A stretch of 64,000 bases of DNA from Saccharibacter sp. EH611 (GTDB taxonomy: Bacteria; Pseudomonadota; Alphaproteobacteria; Acetobacterales; Acetobacteraceae): contig NZ_WVHP01000021.1 in assembly GCF_009834765.1 (NCBI RefSeq), positions 351,055 to 415,054 of the forward strand, in the 5' to 3' direction. The notes beneath the pieces are model-generated. The model was given only the letters and a program-made list of their open reading frames with translations, made no database searches and had not been told where the DNA came from. Each line of letters starts with the position of its first letter. Positions within the stretch are counted from its first letter, which is position 1. The translations under genes were made by a program, and so were the position numbers. This document shows positions 1 through 11,218 of the stretch, piece after piece.

Positions 1-21
1 CGTTTATAGAGCTTTCCTTCT

Positions 22-1729
<1,708 letters not shown>

Positions 1730-1778
1730 TTAAGTTTTTCTCTTTTCTCGCAACGGGAAACGGGCTAGGCGGGGGGAT

Positions 1779-3086
1779 ATGACCCCCGCTGCTCGTCTTT
1801 CTGGCGCGATTGATCTGCTCTGTGCGATCCAAAACGCGCCCCATCGTCCCGCTGATGCGGTTGCTAATAGTTTCTTTCGTGAACGTCGCTACATAGGCGG
1901 CGGTGATCGGCGCGCCATTTCAAACATTACATGGGATGTGCTGCGTTCTTGGCGACGTCTTCATTGGCATTTGCGGACTGACCTTAAAGAACGTCATAGT
2001 GATATTTCACCGCGCCTTTTATGTGCGTCGATGCTGTTCTTTGCGGGTCAAACGCTTGACCAGATTCACGCGCTTTTTAGTGGAGAACGCTATAGTCCGT
2101 CACCATTGAGCCAACGAGAAGGCGCAATGTTGGAGCTTCTGGAAGGGCAGTCTCTCAGCACAGAGAAGCAACCTCTTGCGATCCGGCTAGAAATCCCTGA
2201 TTGGATTATGCCTCATCTTGAGGCTGATTTTGGGGATCGACTTGAAGAGGAGATGGCGGCTTTATTGGGGCAGCCAACCTTGGATCTGCGGGTCAATCTC
2301 TTAAAAGCGACCCGTGTTGAGGCGATCAGAGCTCTCCGTCGTGAAGGATTTGAACCGGCCGAAACAGCGTTGTCTCCATGGGGGCTTAGGCTGGAAGGTC
2401 GCCAGCCTATTACGGCATCCGAGGCGTTCCGCAATGGTCTGGTGGAAATCCAAGATGAAGGTAGTCAGCTTATCGCGGCGGCAGTTGATGCGCGCCCAGG
2501 GCAGCGTCTGTTGGATTATTGTGCGGGAGCAGCGGGTAAAACGCTTGCTCTGGCAATGACGATGGAAAATCGTGGGCAAGTGACGGCCTGCGATGTCTCG
2601 CGCTCTCGCTTAGAGGGTGCTGTTAAGCGCTTGCGGCGTGCGGGTGTGCATAATGTGACGCGCCATCTTTTGGTCGCTGGGGATAAATGGGCCAAACGTC
2701 GTGAAGGACGCTTTGATACAGTGCTCGTTGATGCGCCCTGCTCAGGGACGGGAACATGGCGTCGTAATCCTGATGCTCGCCTTCGGCTTAGCCAACAGGA
2801 TATTGACGAGCTTCTTCCCAAGCAGGCGCATATTATGGATATTGCTGCGCGGCTTGTTCGTCCAGGTGGACGCTTTGTCTATGCGACATGTTCGTTACTG
2901 AGTGCGGAAAATCGTCAGCAGGTTGAGAAGTTTTTAGAGCGTCATTCTGATTATGTTTTGATTGCTCCTGAAGAGCGCTCTGAGTTGCTTCCCCAAAAGC
3001 TACGTCATGAATCCTGTGTTTCGTTGACCCCACATAGTGACGGGACGGATGGGTTCTTTATTGCTGTGCTACAGAGAAAAGCCTGA
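1779..3086 (+). CDS. rsmB: RsmB-family 16S rRNA (cytosine-C5) methyltransferase
   Basis: SAM-dependent RNA m5C methyltransferase of the RsmB/NOP2 family; the RsmB member methylates C967 of 16S rRNA. The N-terminal 140 or so residues are helical and NusB-like. The C-terminal Rossmann domain has the SAM-binding stretch LLDYCAGAAGKT, the motif IV cysteine in DAPCSGTGTW (Cys321) and the motif VI nucleophile in YATCSLLSAEN (Cys371). The start at 1779 is preceded by a run of G that can serve as ribosome binding site. At 435 residues it matches RsmB length. It follows guaB and ends at a clear hairpin terminator. Assignment to RsmB rather than another m5C enzyme rests on the NusB-like N-terminus. Confidence 0.9.
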   Translation: MTPAARLSGAIDLLCAIQNAPHRPADAVANSFFRERRYIGGGDRRAISNITWDVLRSWRRLHWHLRTDLKERHSDISPRLLCASMLFFAGQTLDQIHALFSGERYSPSPLSQREGAMLELLEGQSLSTEKQPLAIRLEIPDWIMPHLEADFGDRLEEEMAALLGQPTLDLRVNLLKATRVEAIRALRREGFEPAETALSPWGLRLEGRQPITASEAFRNGLVEIQDEGSQLIAAAVDARPGQRLLDYCAGAAGKTLALAMTMENRGQVTACDVSRSRLEGAVKRLRRAGVHNVTRHLLVAGDKWAKRREGRFDTVLVDAPCSGTGTWRRNPDARLRLSQQDIDELLPKQAHIMDIAARLVRPGGRFVYATCSLLSAENRQQVEKFLERHSDYVLIAPEERSELLPQKLRHESCVSLTPHSDGTDGFFIAVLQRKA

Positions 3087-3102
3087 CAATACTGCCTCTA
3101 AG

Positions 3103-3139
3103 AAAAGGAACACCGAATATGTCAGTGTTCCTTTCTTTT
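3103..3139 (+). terminator. Rho-independent terminator after rsmB
   Basis: Inverted repeat AAAGGAACAC / GTGTTCCTTT around an 11-nt loop, followed by a T-rich tract. It lies 17 bp after the rsmB stop and would end the guaB-rsmB transcript. Confidence 0.85.
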
Positions 3140-3333
3140 TGGGAGAGTGTATGTAAAATGATTAGCCAGACCAAATTTGTTCGCTTTTCTGCCGCTTTTA
3201 AGTTTTAAAGTTCACGCTTAACGTTAGCTAGGCACATTGCTGCTCTGTCGATACTATAAAAGCAGTATCGTCACCAGCGAGGTGTACGGAAAGAGGGATG
3301 TGGTTTTGGTCATAAGGAGAGTGAGGCGCTTCT

Positions 3334-5190
3334 ATGCAGCAATATGACATTCTTTTTGGGGTCGCATCGACTTTTGGTGCGGGGATGTTGGCTCAATGGA
3401 TTGCATGGCGTCTTAAACTTCCGGCCATCGTTTTGCTGTTTGCACTAGGCCTTCTTTTAGGCCCGGTTCTGGGTTGGCTTCATCCTTCTGAAACATTGGG
3501 TTGGATATTTCGCCCACTTGTTTCCATGTTGGTGGCTTTAATCGTTTTTGAAGGTGGGATGGCGCTTGATATTCGCCAGTTGCGTGAAGCTGGCGAGGGT
3601 GTAGCGCGGCTGACGATGCTGGCTTTGCCGATCAATTGGGTGCTTGGGGCTCTTGCCGCGCATTATGTTGCCCATTTTGAGTGGGGGACATCGTTTCTGT
3701 TCGGGGCGATTATCGTTGTGACAGGCCCAACAGTGGTATTGCCCCTTTTGCGCAGTGCAAAATTAAGGCCGCGTGTTGCCGCTTTTTTGCGGTGGGAAGC
3801 GATTGTTAACGATCCGCTGGGTGCTATCTTAGCGGCTGTAGTGATGCAGGTGATGATCCTGCATGTTAATCTTCACACGACATTATTCTTTACAAAAACG
3901 CTTCCTAATCTGCTCATTGCAGGCGCTGCATCAACGGCTGCGGGAATTTTACCAGCCTATTTGATCCGCTACCTCTTTACGCGTGACCTTATGCCGGAAT
4001 TGCTGAAAGCGCCGGTTCTTCTCACATTGGCTCTAGTCGTTTTTGAGTTGTGTAATTTGGAGATGGAGGGGGCCGGTCTTATAGCTGTCACCGTCTTTGG
4101 GATGGCACTGACGAACCTTCATATTCCCGGATTGAACGATCTACGACGGACAAAAGAATCACTCGTCGTTCTCATGGTGTCTGTGCTGTTTATTTTGCTA
4201 ACGGCAGACCTTCATCGTGCTGTTTTAGCCCGTTTGACGATCCCGATCGTCTTACTCACTTTGGTTGTCATGTTTGTCGTGCGCCCGCTAGGTATCTTTC
4301 TGTCCACGCTCGGCACGACAATGTCCTGGCAAGAGCGTTTATTTGTCGGATGGATTGCGCCGCGTGGGATTGTGGCGGCTGCTGTTGCTGGTGCCGCGGG
4401 AATTCGGTTGAGTGCTGCGGGCTATACGTCAGCAGATATGGTGATGCCTGCTGTTTTCGCCGTTATTGCAGTAACGATGCTCTGTCATGGCTTCTCTTTA
4501 GGGCCGCTAGCAAAGAAGCTTAAGCTCACACTCTCTGATGAATCAGCGATGGCGATTTTAGGGGCAAGCTCTTGGTCTACCGATTTAGCGGTTTGCTTAC
4601 ATCGCGCCAAGGTTCCAGTCGTGTTGATCGATCAACGGGCACGGGACTTAATGGCTGGAGCCCGCGAGGGTGTGCCGGTGATGAAGGCTGAACTTCTTTC
4701 GGAGCATGGGAAGGAGCTGTTAGAGGAGCGGCCAGCGGATTACTTTATCGCTACAACAGGTGACGGCATTTATAATGGGATGGTCTGTGGCCATCTTGCG
4801 CCTGATATGGGGCGGCAACGTGTTTTCCAGGTAAGCCCTGGTGTCGCGCGGCTTGACCTTTACCGTGGGTTGTCACGTGATGCGCGCGGTAAAGTGTTGG
4901 GTGAACCGTCTTGGAATTATTCGTTTTTTGATACGCTCTTTAGCCGGGGGTGGCGTTTTGTGAGCCGACGCGTTGAGAGTGAGGATGACGCCGTTTTTGG
5001 CAAAGATAATAACCGGCTCGATCTTCTTATTGTCAGGAAAGGGCAGGGTATTTTCATTCGTTCTGTTGAAGACGCGACGCGGGTTGCGCCCATGGTTGGT
5101 GATCTCATTGTGGGAATGAAGCCCGCTGCTCCACAAAGTGAAGAGAAAGAACCGACAGTGGAGATCCCAGCTGAGGCATTTTCAGGATAA
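3334..5190 (+). CDS. CPA1-type cation:proton antiporter with C-terminal NAD-binding-like domain
   Basis: Inner-membrane monovalent cation/proton antiporter. About twelve hydrophobic segments fill residues 1-400, with the family-typical stretches VTGPTVVLPLL, NDPLGAILA (the ND pair of the ion site) and GWIAPRGIVAAAVA. The last 200 residues are soluble, start with MAILGASSWSTDLAV and resemble a TrkA-N Rossmann domain, suggesting gating by a nucleotide. The start has a good AAGGAG ribosome binding site. A 7-bp inverted repeat (CGATACT/AGTATCG, 3249-3270) lies in the 247-bp leader. A response regulator gene follows after 50 bp. Whether the ion is Na+ or K+ cannot be told. Confidence 0.88.
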   Translation: MQQYDILFGVASTFGAGMLAQWIAWRLKLPAIVLLFALGLLLGPVLGWLHPSETLGWIFRPLVSMLVALIVFEGGMALDIRQLREAGEGVARLTMLALPINWVLGALAAHYVAHFEWGTSFLFGAIIVVTGPTVVLPLLRSAKLRPRVAAFLRWEAIVNDPLGAILAAVVMQVMILHVNLHTTLFFTKTLPNLLIAGAASTAAGILPAYLIRYLFTRDLMPELLKAPVLLTLALVVFELCNLEMEGAGLIAVTVFGMALTNLHIPGLNDLRRTKESLVVLMVSVLFILLTADLHRAVLARLTIPIVLLTLVVMFVVRPLGIFLSTLGTTMSWQERLFVGWIAPRGIVAAAVAGAAGIRLSAAGYTSADMVMPAVFAVIAVTMLCHGFSLGPLAKKLKLTLSDESAMAILGASSWSTDLAVCLHRAKVPVVLIDQRARDLMAGAREGVPVMKAELLSEHGKELLEERPADYFIATTGDGIYNGMVCGHLAPDMGRQRVFQVSPGVARLDLYRGLSRDARGKVLGEPSWNYSFFDTLFSRGWRFVSRRVESEDDAVFGKDNNRLDLLIVRKGQGIFIRSVEDATRVAPMVGDLIVGMKPAAPQSEEKEPTVEIPAEAFSG

Positions 5191-5240
5191 GAGCACGTTA
5201 ATATGGTAATGCATACTGTGATATATGAGGGTACAAGCGT

Positions 5241-5960
5241 ATGACGGGGCACCACTTCGTTTTAGTTGTGGATAATGATGCAGAAGTGCGGCGTGAGCTG
5301 GCTGAGCATATTCATCGTGAACCGTCGTTAGACGTCATTGAGGCTACTGCATTAAGTGAAGCACGGCAGAAGGTAACGGCTGACGATATGCGCGTTGATG
5401 CGCTCCTTCTTGATGAAGCGCTTCCAGATGGTGACAGTGTTGAATTTTGTATGGAATTGCGGCAGCAAAAGATCAAAATACCGATTTTGATGATGACGAC
5501 CTCTCGAGAGGAAGCGGTTATTGTCGCGGGGTTGGATGCGGGGGCGAATGACTATGTCACCAAGCCGCTTCGTGTTCGTGAACTTATGGCACGCCTTCGG
5601 GCCCAATTACGTACGTTTGAGAATAGTGAAGATGTCATGCTCGATGTCGGGCCTTATATTTTCAGACCTGCTCATAAGCAATTAGTAGACCCAAGCCGAG
5701 GACGGCGGATTCATTTGACAGAAAAAGAAACGTCTATTTTGAAGTATCTTTACCGTGTAGGGCACAAGTCTGTGAGCCGTGAAGTGCTTCTTAATGAGGT
5801 CTGGGGGTACAATGCTGGCGTGACGACCCATACGCTGGAGACACATATTTATCGTCTTCGACAAAAGATTGAGCCGAACGCACAACGTAATGCTCTTGTT
5901 GTGACAGAAGGGGGCGGGTATCGCCTCAATGCGTATGCTCCGGCTTCGGAGCATTGCTAA
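5241..5960 (+). CDS. OmpR-family response regulator (orphan)
   Basis: Two-component DNA-binding response regulator of 239 residues. The receiver domain (about 5-120) has the acidic pair Asp11/Asp13, the phosphoacceptor Asp58 in LLLDEALP, Thr86 or Thr87 in LMMTTS, and the conserved Lys108 in YVTKPL. The C-terminal winged helix (about 135-232) contains LTEKETSILKYL, SREVLLNEVWGY and the HTLETHIYRLRQKI recognition helix with the GGGYRL wing. No histidine kinase gene lies next to it. Its position 50 bp after the antiporter suggests they are cotranscribed or functionally linked, which is inference. Confidence 0.93.
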   Translation: MTGHHFVLVVDNDAEVRRELAEHIHREPSLDVIEATALSEARQKVTADDMRVDALLLDEALPDGDSVEFCMELRQQKIKIPILMMTTSREEAVIVAGLDAGANDYVTKPLRVRELMARLRAQLRTFENSEDVMLDVGPYIFRPAHKQLVDPSRGRRIHLTEKETSILKYLYRVGHKSVSREVLLNEVWGYNAGVTTHTLETHIYRLRQKIEPNAQRNALVVTEGGGYRLNAYAPASEHC

Positions 5961-6000
5961 GAGGCGATACAGACATAATGTCAGCATTGCCACGTTATGT

Positions 6001-6987
6001 TTAGTCGCTGTAACCATGAGGATGGGCAGAGCGCCATTTAAAGACTGTCTCAATAATTGCGTCTAAGTCTGTAAATTGCGGTGTCCATCCTGTGTCGCGT
6101 CGTAGTATCGAAGCATCAGCAACGAGCATCGCGGGGTCTCCAGCGCGTCTTGGTGCGGCTTCCCAAGGTACGGTGTGGCCTGTAACGCGCTCTACGCTGC
6201 GGATAACGTCTAGGTTGGAATAGCCATGTCCTGTGCCAACATTGTAACGGACACTGCGATCATCAATCTGGTCAAGTAGGCGGATATGGGCATCAGCAAG
6301 GTCTGTTACATGGATGTAGTCGCGGATACATGACCCGTCCGCTGTTGGATAGTCTGTTCCAAAAAGTTGCAATGCTGGTCGCCGCCCAAGAGCCGCGTCA
6401 ATAGTGAGAGGGATGAGGTGTGTCTCTGGGCGATGATCTTCTCCTGCACGTCCCTGAGGATCGGAGCCGGCAGCGTTGAAATAGCGTAGGCAGCCACTGC
6501 GAAGTTGGTGGATTTGATCTGCCCAATACAGCGTACGCTCAATCATGAGTTTGCTTTCTCCGTAGGGAGAACCGGGTTGGATTAAAGCATCATCAGGGAT
6601 TGGTGTAGTGCGTTCGGGGCCCCCAAACAAAGCAGCAGTGGACGAAAAAACAATTTTACGAACATTATGTTCAATACATGCTTGGATGAGGTTTAGTGCG
6701 GTTTGCGTGTTGTAACGAATATAATGCAAGGGATTGCGCATACTATCCCCCACGAGGGAGAGAGCAGCAAAGTGGAATACGCCATCCCAAGGGCCATCTG
6801 CAACACACTCCTGTGTTGCAGAGAGATCCATAAGGTCAACCTGACGGAGTGTCACACCACCAGGTATAGCCTGATGATGGCCTGTGCTGAGATTGTCCAG
6901 AACGACCACTTCATGTCCGCGGTCATGTAATGCAAGAACAAGATGGCTCCCCACAAAGCCAGCCCCGCCGGTCACTAAATAACGCAT
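6001..6987 (-). CDS. galE: UDP-glucose 4-epimerase
   Basis: Short-chain dehydrogenase-type epimerase interconverting UDP-glucose and UDP-galactose for polysaccharide and LPS sugars. The NAD-binding motif GGAGFVGSH is at residues 7-15, the catalytic serine region is FSSTAALFGG (114-123), and the Tyr142/Lys146 pair sits in SPYGESK. Other family marks are RYFNAAGSDPQG and GDPAMLVAD. At 328 residues it has the normal length. It runs convergently with the response regulator gene, separated by 40 bp. Confidence 0.94.
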   Translation of the reverse strand: MRYLVTGGAGFVGSHLVLALHDRGHEVVVLDNLSTGHHQAIPGGVTLRQVDLMDLSATQECVADGPWDGVFHFAALSLVGDSMRNPLHYIRYNTQTALNLIQACIEHNVRKIVFSSTAALFGGPERTTPIPDDALIQPGSPYGESKLMIERTLYWADQIHQLRSGCLRYFNAAGSDPQGRAGEDHRPETHLIPLTIDAALGRRPALQLFGTDYPTADGSCIRDYIHVTDLADAHIRLLDQIDDRSVRYNVGTGHGYSNLDVIRSVERVTGHTVPWEAAPRRAGDPAMLVADASILRRDTGWTPQFTDLDAIIETVFKWRSAHPHGYSD

Positions 6988-7007
6988 TCTACTTCTCCAA
7001 TGGAACC

Positions 7008-7802
7008 TTAAAATGAAATATCGATCATGACAGGCACGTGATCAGATGGACGCTCCCAGTCGCGCGCTTCTTTTAGGACTGTGATGTTTTGGAGGGAAGG
7101 AAGGATGTCTGCTGTGAGCCAAATATGGTCAAGGCGGCGGCCACGATTGGATTTTTTCCAGTCACGGTTGCGGTAAGACCACCATGTATAGAGTTTTTCG
7201 GGTTCAGGAATGAGGTGGCGCATAGCGTCTTGAAAGCCGGCGTGGCACCAGTCCTGCAAGCGGGAGGTTTCGGCTGGTGTGTGGCTGACGATCTTTAAGA
7301 GTTGTTTATGGCTCCACACATCATGTTCATATGGAGCAATGTTGAGATCACCAACTAAAATGCTGCGTGTTGGAGGGTTTTTGCGAAACCATTGGGTCGC
7401 TTCATCAACAAATGACAGCTTGTGGGCAAATTTATCATTCTTGTCTGGATCAGGGATGTCGCCGCCTGCAGGCACGTAGAAATTATGTATCTGAACAGGC
7501 CCGCTCTCAGTCTCTACAAAAGCGGCAATATGGCGGCAATCATCGCGTTCGCACCAGCGCGGTGTATCTTCGCGGAGGCGGAGCGGAAGGCGTGAAAGAA
7601 TAGCCACGCCATTATAGCTTTTCATGCCTTTATAGAATTGATGGGTAAAGCCAAGTTCTGCGAGGGCTTCCTTAGGGAAAAGCGGATCAGGAACTTTTGT
7701 CTCTTGCACGCACATCACATCGGGAGAATATTTTTCTGCAAGACGCTGAAGGAGAGGTAAACGCAAGCGGAGAGAATTCATGTTCCAAGTGATGAGGCGC
7801 AT
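7008..7802 (-). CDS. xth: Exodeoxyribonuclease III (AP endonuclease)
   Basis: Mg-dependent base-excision repair nuclease of the ExoIII/APE family (264 residues). The start at 7802 gives the canonical N-terminus MRLITWNMNSLR. Visible catalytic positions include Asn7, Glu34 in VQETK, the GDLNIAP motif and the C-terminal SDHVPV. The frame runs 28 codons further upstream, but those residues are low complexity and not family-like. It lies 20 bp upstream of galE on the same strand. Confidence 0.93.
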   Translation of the reverse strand: MRLITWNMNSLRLRLPLLQRLAEKYSPDVMCVQETKVPDPLFPKEALAELGFTHQFYKGMKSYNGVAILSRLPLRLREDTPRWCERDDCRHIAAFVETESGPVQIHNFYVPAGGDIPDPDKNDKFAHKLSFVDEATQWFRKNPPTRSILVGDLNIAPYEHDVWSHKQLLKIVSHTPAETSRLQDWCHAGFQDAMRHLIPEPEKLYTWWSYRNRDWKKSNRGRRLDHIWLTADILPSLQNITVLKEARDWERPSDHVPVMIDISF

Positions 7803-7898
7803 GCAATATCGATCCTTCAGTGGGCTTTTGGGTGGAGGGGTCTTGTGACTATGCTCTGACATCGCGATGTAAAGGATATCAAGCATTCAGGGAAGATC

Positions 7899-8930
7899 AT
7901 GACACAGAAGCCTCTTATCACATTTGATACGCATATTGATATTTCGTGGCCTGAGCGGACAGCAGCAGGGTTGCCTGCATGGGTGGGGGAGACGCAAGAG
8001 GATTTGTGGAAGCGAGAGACATCGCGTCGCTTTACAGTGCCAAAAGCGCAGCAGGGGGAGCTAACAGCCGCTTGTTTGGCCGCCTATATTCCGCAATTTT
8101 TACTGACGCCGGAAGGGTATGAGGCGGCGTGGAAGCGTGTTCAGGCAATGCTAGAGACCATTCACACAAGTGTTGCGTGTGCTCCAGAAAAGAATCAGGC
8201 ACGTCTGTGCGTAACGGAACGTGACATCCGTGAAGCCGTTGAGAGGGGGACGGTGGCGATTGTCCCTGTGGTCGAGAATGGTTACGCGATTGGAGAAGAT
8301 CCATCACGTATTGCTTGGCTCGCCCAGCAATATGGGGTGCGCTATATGACGCTCACCCATAATGGCCATAATCAGCTTGCTGATGCGGCTGTGGCGCGGG
8401 GAGAGGCCGAGAAAAAATATGGAGGCCTTTCTACGCTGGGGCGTGAGGTGATCGCGGAGATGAACCGTCACGCGATGGTGGTTGATGTATCCCATACATC
8501 CAAGCAGAGCATGATGCAGGCAACGGAGCTGTCGAGCGCTCCTGTGTTAGCGAGCCATTCGTGTGTGCGCGCTTTATGCGATCATCCGCGCAATTTGGAC
8601 GATGAGCAGCTGGATCGTTTGCGTGATACGGGTGGGTTACTTCAAGTCACGGCGATGGGAGCGTTCCTAAAACGAGGCGGAGGTGGAACGCTGGAGACGC
8701 TAATTGACCATATTACCTATGCGGTGCAGCGCATAGGGGTGGAGCATGTTGGGTTTTCGTCAGACTTTGATGGTGGAGGCGGCATAGAGGGCTGGGAAGA
8801 TGCCTCTCAAACAGCTTCTGTTATTGAGCGCCTTAAACAGGCTGGTTTCGATGAGAGTGAACGGCGTGCCTTATGTGGTGAGAATATGATGCGCCTTTTA
8901 AAACAGGCTGAAAATGCTGCATTGCAATAG
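7899..8930 (+). CDS. Membrane dipeptidase family (peptidase M19)
   Basis: Zinc dipeptidase of the renal dipeptidase family, hydrolysing dipeptides. Metal ligands visible are His12 and Asp14 in FDTHIDISW, the glutamate in VPVVENGYAIG, and the later histidines in LTHNGHNQ and DVSHTSKQ/ASHSCVRAL. The end of the barrel has VGFSSDFDGGGG. It has 343 residues and no obvious signal peptide, so it is probably cytoplasmic despite the family name. It is divergent from xth; the start codons are about 97 bp apart. Confidence 0.9.
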   Translation: MTQKPLITFDTHIDISWPERTAAGLPAWVGETQEDLWKRETSRRFTVPKAQQGELTAACLAAYIPQFLLTPEGYEAAWKRVQAMLETIHTSVACAPEKNQARLCVTERDIREAVERGTVAIVPVVENGYAIGEDPSRIAWLAQQYGVRYMTLTHNGHNQLADAAVARGEAEKKYGGLSTLGREVIAEMNRHAMVVDVSHTSKQSMMQATELSSAPVLASHSCVRALCDHPRNLDDEQLDRLRDTGGLLQVTAMGAFLKRGGGGTLETLIDHITYAVQRIGVEHVGFSSDFDGGGGIEGWEDASQTASVIERLKQAGFDESERRALCGENMMRLLKQAENAALQ

Positions 8931-9232
8931 GGTGTCAAGGGGAAACATAAGGAAATTTATGCAATAATGATCAAAATTGTCCACTATTTTTTCACCATGA
9001 GGGATTGACATAAGTCTTCCTCTTAAAACTCATCTGTGATTTCTTGAGGAAACTCAAAAGCAAAAGGAAACTTTATTTTTCAGCACGTTATGATGATTGA
9101 TTAAAAAATAGGCAATTTGAAGGCAGAGAAGAGAACTCCTGCTGTGCGGGCGTTTGCTCTCGTTGTATTCACAGGGTTATCCACAGGAATAGTGGATGAG
9201 TGCACAGAGTGCCGTGTCGAGGGAATGAAACG
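8931..9232 (+). other. AT-rich intergenic region with a perfect DnaA box
   Basis: This 302-bp gap before uvrC has no gene. It is AT-rich over 8940-9120 and carries one exact DnaA-box consensus, TTATCCACA, at 9177-9185. Looser matches surround it: GTATTCACA just upstream, TTGTCCACT near 8978, and the complement of TCATCCACT just downstream. A TTGACA hexamer occurs near 9005. It may be only the uvrC promoter region, or a DnaA-regulated or DnaA-titrating site. Confidence 0.45.
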
Positions 9233-11146
9233 ATGGAAAGTCATAGTGATGGAGAGGGAGCGGATACCGTTAAAGGTGTAGCGGTCATCAAGAAGACTCT
9301 TAAACTGATTCCTGACCGTCCCGGTGTCTATCGCATGCTAGGGGCTAAAGGAGAGGTTCTGTACGTCGGAAAAGCTCTGAACCTTAAAAAGCGCGTTGTG
9401 TCTTATACGCACGTTGCTCGTTTACCCGAACGTTTGCGCCTCATGGTGTCATTGACAGCGGATATGGAAATCGTTGTGACGCAGACAGAGGCTGAAGCTC
9501 TGCTGCTGGAGGCTAATTATATTCGGCGGATGCAACCGCGGTTTAATATTCTGCTTCGTGACGATAAAAGCTACCCATGGCTGCTTCTAACCGGCAATCA
9601 TAATTTCCCACGACTAACGCGTCAGCGTGGGAGGCCGCAAAAAAATGCTGTTTATTGGGGGCCGTTTGCGTCGTCCAAGGCCGTTGAGCAAACGATGCAG
9701 GTGCTTCAACGTGCTTTTTTACTCAGGACATGTAGTGATTCTGACTTTGCGTCGCGTACACGCCCTTGCTTGCAATACCAAATAAAGCGCTGTTCAGCTC
9801 CATGTGTGGATCGTATTTCACGTGGTGACTATGCGAATCTTGTTGCCCAAGCCCGAGCTTTTCTAGCAGGAGGAGGCCGTGAGCTACAGCAGCAGCTCAC
9901 CCAAGAAATGGAAGAGGCAGCAGAGGCGATGGCCTTTGAGCGTGCAGCACTGATTCGGGATCGTATTCGCGGTTTCGCAAATCTTCGTTCCTCGAATGTA
10001 ATCAATCCTACCACTATTGACGAAGCAGATGTGATTGCGTTGTGGCAAGAGGCAGGACGCACGGGAATACAGGTTTTCTTCATCCGCGGCGGGCGTAATA
10101 ATGGGAATCGCGCCTTTTATCCGCAGCACGATCAGGATGAAACAGCCGAATCGGTGTTGAGTGCGTTTCTGATCCAGTTTTATGACGATAAGCCACCGCC
10201 AGCGCAGATAATTACTCATGTTTCTTTGTCAGAGAAGAAACTGCTTGAAGAGGCATTATCGCTTCAAAAAGGGCGGAAAGTTCAGATTTTGCAGCCACAA
10301 CGCGGGGATAAGAAGGCGGTATTGGATCATGCGCTTCTGAACGCGAAGGAAGCTCTTGAGCGTAAGCTTGCGGAAAGCGCGGGGCAGAAGAAGCTTCTAG
10401 AAGGTGTTGCTGAGCTGTTTGACCTTCCTAAACCACCATCACGGATTGAGGTGTACGATAACTCTCACATCATGGGGCAGTGCCCTTATGGTGTTATGAT
10501 TGTTGGTGGGCCAGAGGGGTTCGTGAAACGAGCATACCGTAAATACGCTATTCGGGGGCCCGTCACACCGGGGGATGATTTTGGGATGATGCGAGAGGTT
10601 ATGACGCGGCGCTTCTCCCCCGCACGGCAAAAAGAGGGCTTGGAAGGAGAGCGTGACCAATGGCCTGATTTGCTGTTGATTGACGGAGGGAAGGGGCAGG
10701 TCAGCGCTGTTCGTGCAATTCTTGAGGAGCTGGGCGTCACGGATGTACCGATTGTTGGTATTGCCAAAGGGGAGGATCGTAACGCAGGGCGAGAATGGTT
10801 TTTAGTGCAAGGAAAAGAACCATTCCAGCTGCCCCCGCAGGATCCTGTGCTCTATTATCTTCAACGGTTGCGTGACGAATCCCACCGCTTCGCGATTACA
10901 ACACATCGGGCAGGGCGATCTAAAAAATTGGTGAAGTCAGGGCTCGATGACGTGCCGGGCATTGGGTCTGTGCGGAAAAAAGCGCTCATGACGCGTTTTG
11001 GCTCGTTAAGGAATATTAAGTTGGCTTCGATAGAGGAATTAGGGCATGTGCCTGGAATTAATCACGAAATGGCGCAGGTCATTTATGGATATTTTCATCC
11101 AGAATGGGTAAGACAGCAGAGTGCCCTGAAGGAGCTGCATGATTAA
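9233..11146 (+). CDS. uvrC: UvrABC system protein C
   Basis: Nucleotide-excision repair endonuclease that makes the two incisions around a lesion bound by UvrB. The N-terminal GIY-YIG domain shows GVY at 31-33 and YVG at 44-46 and makes the 3' cut. A UVR motif ([19 protein letters not shown]) binds UvrB. The RNase H-like domain shows [10 protein letters not shown] and LLIDGGKGQ for the 5' cut. A tandem HhH ends the protein ([14 protein letters not shown]). I chose ATG 9233, which has GAGGGA eight bases upstream, over the in-frame GTG at 9200. It has 637 residues, the normal length. pgsA follows, a common arrangement in proteobacteria. Confidence 0.95.
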   Translation: MESHSDGEGADTVKGVAVIKKTLKLIPDRPGVYRMLGAKGEVLYVGKALNLKKRVVSYTHVARLPERLRLMVSLTADMEIVVTQTEAEALLLEANYIRRMQPRFNILLRDDKSYPWLLLTGNHNFPRLTRQRGRPQKNAVYWGPFASSKAVEQTMQVLQRAFLLRTCSDSDFASRTRPCLQYQIKRCSAPCVDRISRGDYANLVAQARAFLAGGGRELQQQLTQEMEEAAEAMAFERAALIRDRIRGFANLRSSNVINPTTIDEADVIALWQEAGRTGIQVFFIRGGRNNGNRAFYPQHDQDETAESVLSAFLIQFYDDKPPPAQIITHVSLSEKKLLEEALSLQKGRKVQILQPQRGDKKAVLDHALLNAKEALERKLAESAGQKKLLEGVAELFDLPKPPSRIEVYDNSHIMGQCPYGVMIVGGPEGFVKRAYRKYAIRGPVTPGDDFGMMREVMTRRFSPARQKEGLEGERDQWPDLLLIDGGKGQVSAVRAILEELGVTDVPIVGIAKGEDRNAGREWFLVQGKEPFQLPPQDPVLYYLQRLRDESHRFAITTHRAGRSKKLVKSGLDDVPGIGSVRKKALMTRFGSLRNIKLASIEELGHVPGINHEMAQVIYGYFHPEWVRQQSALKELHD

Positions 11147-11218
11147 AACATTGCCGGTTGTAAGAGAGCTCCTTTGACGAGATGATGACCATTATTTTTT
11201 CCTCTTGGATGTAAGCAG

